Both the position numbers and the translations under genes were made by a program. From assembly GCA_903907835.1 (NCBI GenBank), contig CAIVPQ010000169.1, positions 1 to 33,855 on the forward strand: a stretch of 33,855 nt of DNA, in the 5' to 3' direction. Below the pieces are notes generated by a model. It saw only the letters and a program-made list of their open reading frames with translations, was not told the origin of the DNA and ran no database searches. Origin of the DNA: an uncultured Actinomycetes bacterium (GTDB taxonomy: Bacteria; Actinomycetota; Actinomycetes; S36-B12; UBA5976). This document shows, piece after piece, positions 31,458-33,855 of this stretch (within the stretch, counting starts at the first letter, position 1; each line of letters begins with the position of its first letter).

Positions 31458-33091
31458 GCGAGTCGCCGAATAACATCGAGTCCCTCAGTGCGCTGACCTC
31501 CAGAGTGGAGGAATTGACCAAGTCCAATCAGAATCTGGCAGTTACCTTGCGTGACGCTCGGGAACAATTAGTTGCTTTAGGCGAAGAAATTGAAAAATTG
31601 AGCGCGCCACCAAACGGATTTGCGATCTACCTCGGCGTGGCTCAGAACAATCTTCATGACGTTTCAGTCAATGGCCGCAAAATGCGCGTCACCTTAAGTC
31701 CCGAAGTGGACCAGGCAGATCTATTTCTCGGACAAGAAGTGATTCTTAATGAATCCATGAACATCGTCCTAGCCGCCACGATGGTTGATCATGGCGTTTT
31801 AGTCAATATTAGAGAAGTACTCGCTGATGGAACTCGCGCACTTGTTTCTGGGCGAAATGACGAAGAGCAAGTTGTGCGGTTAAGTTCGCAACTTCGTACT
31901 TCCAACCTTCGTCCTGGTGACAGTGTTTTATGTGATCTTTCTGCAGGCCTAGCTTTTGAAAAAATCGCTAAATCGGAAGTTGAAGAACTTGTCCTTGAAG
32001 AAGTTCCAGACATTCAATATGAAGACATAGGTGGTCTTGGAGCTCAAATAGAGATGATTAGGGATGCCGTGGAACTGCCATTTCTACATGCAGATCTTTT
32101 CAGCGAATACAACTTAAAGGCACCTAAGGGTATTTTGCTGTACGGCCCACCCGGATGCGGTAAAACCCTTATTGCTAAGGCTGTAGCAAATTCCTTGGCA
32201 AAAAAAGTTGCCGAGGTTAATCCGGAAGGAAGCGGAAAGAGTTACTTCATCAATATCAAGGGTCCCGAACTTCTCAACAAATATGTAGGGGAGACTGAGC
32301 GGCAGATTCGACTTATTTTCCAGAGAGCGCGCGATAAAGCGAATAGTGGAACCCCAGTAATAGTTTTCTTCGATGAAATGGATTCTCTATTTCGTACGCG
32401 GGGTACCGGTATTTCTAGCGATGTTGAAAACACCATAGTTCCTCAGTTGCTGAGCGAAATCGATGGAGTAGAGACACTTGAGAACGTGATTGTTATTGGT
32501 GCATCAAATCGCGAAGACATGATTGATCCAGCCATTCTTCGGCCAGGGCGCTTAGATGTGAAAATTAAAATCGAGCGACCTAACGCTCAGGCAGCCAAGG
32601 AAATCTTCGCCAAGTATCTAAATGTTCACGTACCAGTGCACCAAGATGAAATCAACAAAGCACAAGGAAATATCACTGAGGCGATCAAAATGCTGATTGC
32701 ATCAGTAGTGGCCCGAATGTATGACACATCAGTCAACAGTGCCTTCCTGGAAGTTACTTACGCGAACGGCGATCGTGAAGTTTTGTACTTCAAAGATTTC
32801 AGTTCAGGAGCCATGATTGAAAACATTGTGGCCAGAGCGAAGAAACTGGCGATTAAAGAACAGCTCCTAAATGGTCAACCTGGTATTCGCGAAACGCATT
32901 TGCTTGAGGCATGCGCCCAAGAGTTCCGTGAGAATGAAGATTTACCGAACACTACAAATCCTGACGACTGGGCAAAAATTTCTGGAAAAAAGGGTGAACG
33001 TATCGTCTACATGCGCACTCTTATTCAGACTGAAAATGGTGTGACAGAAGGTCGCACCATTGATACGGCATCTTCTTCTGTGATCCTTTAG
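31454..33091 (+). CDS. arc: proteasome-activating AAA ATPase ARC/Mpa
   Basis: A hexameric AAA+ unfoldase that recognises pupylated proteins. Its parts in order are an N-terminal coiled coil (about 5-48, [27 protein letters not shown]), which binds Pup in homologues; the OB-fold interdomain (about 55-190); and the AAA domain with Walker A GPPGCGKT (about 231-238), pore loop KYVG, Walker B IVFFDEMD, sensor GASNRED and arginine-finger region RPGRLD. The C-terminal domain contains [22 protein letters not shown]. It is 545 residues, shorter than M. tuberculosis Mpa (609). Anomaly: the protein ends TASSSVIL, whereas Mpa ends GQYL, whose penultimate Tyr docks on the 20S core. The GTG start has AGGAG upstream and is coupled to trmI. 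Confidence 0.95.
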   Translation: MSESPNNIESLSALTSRVEELTKSNQNLAVTLRDAREQLVALGEEIEKLSAPPNGFAIYLGVAQNNLHDVSVNGRKMRVTLSPEVDQADLFLGQEVILNESMNIVLAATMVDHGVLVNIREVLADGTRALVSGRNDEEQVVRLSSQLRTSNLRPGDSVLCDLSAGLAFEKIAKSEVEELVLEEVPDIQYEDIGGLGAQIEMIRDAVELPFLHADLFSEYNLKAPKGILLYGPPGCGKTLIAKAVANSLAKKVAEVNPEGSGKSYFINIKGPELLNKYVGETERQIRLIFQRARDKANSGTPVIVFFDEMDSLFRTRGTGISSDVENTIVPQLLSEIDGVETLENVIVIGASNREDMIDPAILRPGRLDVKIKIERPNAQAAKEIFAKYLNVHVPVHQDEINKAQGNITEAIKMLIASVVARMYDTSVNSAFLEVTYANGDREVLYFKDFSSGAMIENIVARAKKLAIKEQLLNGQPGIRETHLLEACAQEFRENEDLPNTTNPDDWAKISGKKGERIVYMRTLIQTENGVTEGRTIDTASSSVIL

Positions 33092-33100
33092 GAATCCATT

Positions 33101-33855
33101 GTGTCTGTTCATCGCATTATGGGCGTGGAGTCTGAGTTCGGAATTTTGGCGCCAAACAATCCAAAAGCAAACCCAGTTACCCTTTCAACACAGGTAGTCA
33201 ATGCATATGCGAGTCTCGTATTTCCGAATCGATTAGATCGGATGCGGTGGGATTATGACGTCGAAACTCCACTTCAAGATGCCAGAGGATTCGCGCTTAA
33301 CCGCTTAGATGCACCATCTGAGATTCTCACAGATGCTGATTATGGTGTCCCAAATCTTGTCTTACCCAATGGTGGAAGATTTTATGTCGATCATGCACAT
33401 CCTGAATATGCATCGCCTGAGGTTAGTAATCCATGGGATGCGGCGCTTTGGGATACTGCTGGCGATCGAATAATTGCACAAGCTGCTGCGCATGCAAGCA
33501 GTCTTACTGGTGAATTAATTGTGGCTTACAAAAACAATTCTGATGGTAAGGGTGCCAGTTATGGCACACATGAGAACTATCAAGTTAAGAGAGACACAGA
33601 CTTCAACAAATTTGTGGATTTTTTAACACCATTTTTTGTCACAAGATCAATTTTTGCCGGATCTGGGAGAGTGGGAATTGGGCAAGAGGGTCGCAGCCTA
33701 GGATTCCAAATCTCATCAAGAGCTGATTTTTTCGAAGCGCAAGTGGGGCTGGAAACAACGGTTCGGCGACCAATTATCAACACCAGGGATGAGCCTCATG
33801 CAGATGCGACCCTATTTCGGCGTCTACATGTGATCGTAGGTGATGCCAACATGTC
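33101..33855 (+). CDS. dop: Dop, Pup deamidase/depupylase (partial, runs off window)
   Basis: This gene is not in the ORF track because it has no stop in the window. Read from GTG 33101 (AGGA 7 nt upstream, 9 nt after the arc stop) it gives [12 protein letters not shown], then [60 protein letters not shown] and [11 protein letters not shown], matching Dop strongly. Dop deamidates the C-terminal Gln of Pup to Glu and removes Pup from substrates. As I recall, the Asp in VDHAHPEY corresponds to the key catalytic Asp. The GVESEFG glutamates bind Mg-ATP in the glutamine-synthetase-like fold. ATG 33119 is an alternative start. About half the protein is present; pup would be expected just after it. 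Confidence 0.95.
   Translation, partial: MSVHRIMGVESEFGILAPNNPKANPVTLSTQVVNAYASLVFPNRLDRMRWDYDVETPLQDARGFALNRLDAPSEILTDADYGVPNLVLPNGGRFYVDHAHPEYASPEVSNPWDAALWDTAGDRIIAQAAAHASSLTGELIVAYKNNSDGKGASYGTHENYQVKRDTDFNKFVDFLTPFFVTRSIFAGSGRVGIGQEGRSLGFQISSRADFFEAQVGLETTVRRPIINTRDEPHADATLFRRLHVIVGDANM

Noticed and set aside
335-33783. The many shorter ORFs in the track that lie inside or opposite the listed genes
   Set aside because: They overlap genes with clear family motifs, have no recognisable domains, and mostly lack ribosome-binding sites or promoter boxes; they are reading-frame shadows.
1-33855. CRISPR arrays, insertion sequences, integrases, attachment sites, toxin-antitoxin or defence genes
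   Set aside because: I looked for spaced direct repeats, transposase/integrase motifs and defence-type domains and found none; apart from tRNA-Leu there is no integration hotspot, and the tRNA is flanked by ordinary genes.

Overview
The window is a gene-dense stretch of an actinobacterial chromosome. Evidence for the phylum is the Pup-system ATPase ARC/Mpa followed by Dop, the mycothiol ligase MshC, and several families found almost only in Actinobacteria (DUF3099, DUF3090, DUF5703, SCO1664 family, DUF4916). Base composition looks moderate (by eye mid-40s % GC, not calculated). Genes are tightly packed: many 1-4 nt overlaps, and tail-to-tail genes that share stop codons. This combination fits a streamlined, low-GC planktonic actinobacterium (for example a Nanopelagicales/acI-type organism), but that placement is inference. 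I see no phage, transposon, CRISPR, defence island or foreign-looking block; this is a housekeeping region.

Layout. 1-3.9 kb: an ABC-F ATPase with a possible leader attenuator, then a multidrug-type ABC half-transporter. 3.8-8.5 kb, minus strand: a small membrane protein made of two similar halves, the TldD/TldE protease pair, DUF3099 and SURF1. 8.6-10.1 kb: fabG-fabI (fatty acid elongation, same order as mycobacterial mabA-inhA). 10.1-12.9 kb, minus: an SDR, SerB and an unrecognised protein. 12.95-14.9 kb: an orphan ABC ATPase and two Nudix-type proteins, which with SerB resembles the serB2 neighbourhood of mycobacteria. 14.9-17.8 kb: trmB (minus), ung, lemA and an HtpX-like M48 protease. 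17.8-18.03 kb: a non-coding gap with nested inverted repeats, a candidate structured RNA. 18.0-19.1 kb: trhO and tRNA-Leu(GAG). 19.1-33.9 kb: M20 peptidase, DUF5703, aldo/keto reductase, uppP, corA, a histidine phosphatase, DUF3090, SCO1664 family, mshC, gnd, pgi, PAC2 protein, trmI, arc and the start of dop. From memory, this order parallels the M. tuberculosis Rv2141c-Rv2112c segment.

How the genes work together. Identifiable pathways are fatty acid synthesis (fabG/fabI), serine synthesis (serB), mycothiol synthesis (mshC), glycolysis/pentose phosphate (pgi, gnd), cell-wall lipid carrier recycling (uppP), tRNA modification (trmB, trmI, trhO), uracil repair (ung), cytochrome oxidase assembly (surf1) and pupylation (arc, dop).

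Three observations deserve most attention. (1) Ten genes have a TANNNT box exactly 6 nt before their start codon (two more at 7 nt), which predicts systematic leaderless transcription. (2) ARC lacks the C-terminal GQYL-type tail that docks Mpa onto the 20S proteasome. (3) Two non-coding elements (201-263 and 17861-18007) and one internally duplicated membrane protein (8004-8459) look worth testing. No clearly new multi-gene system was found.
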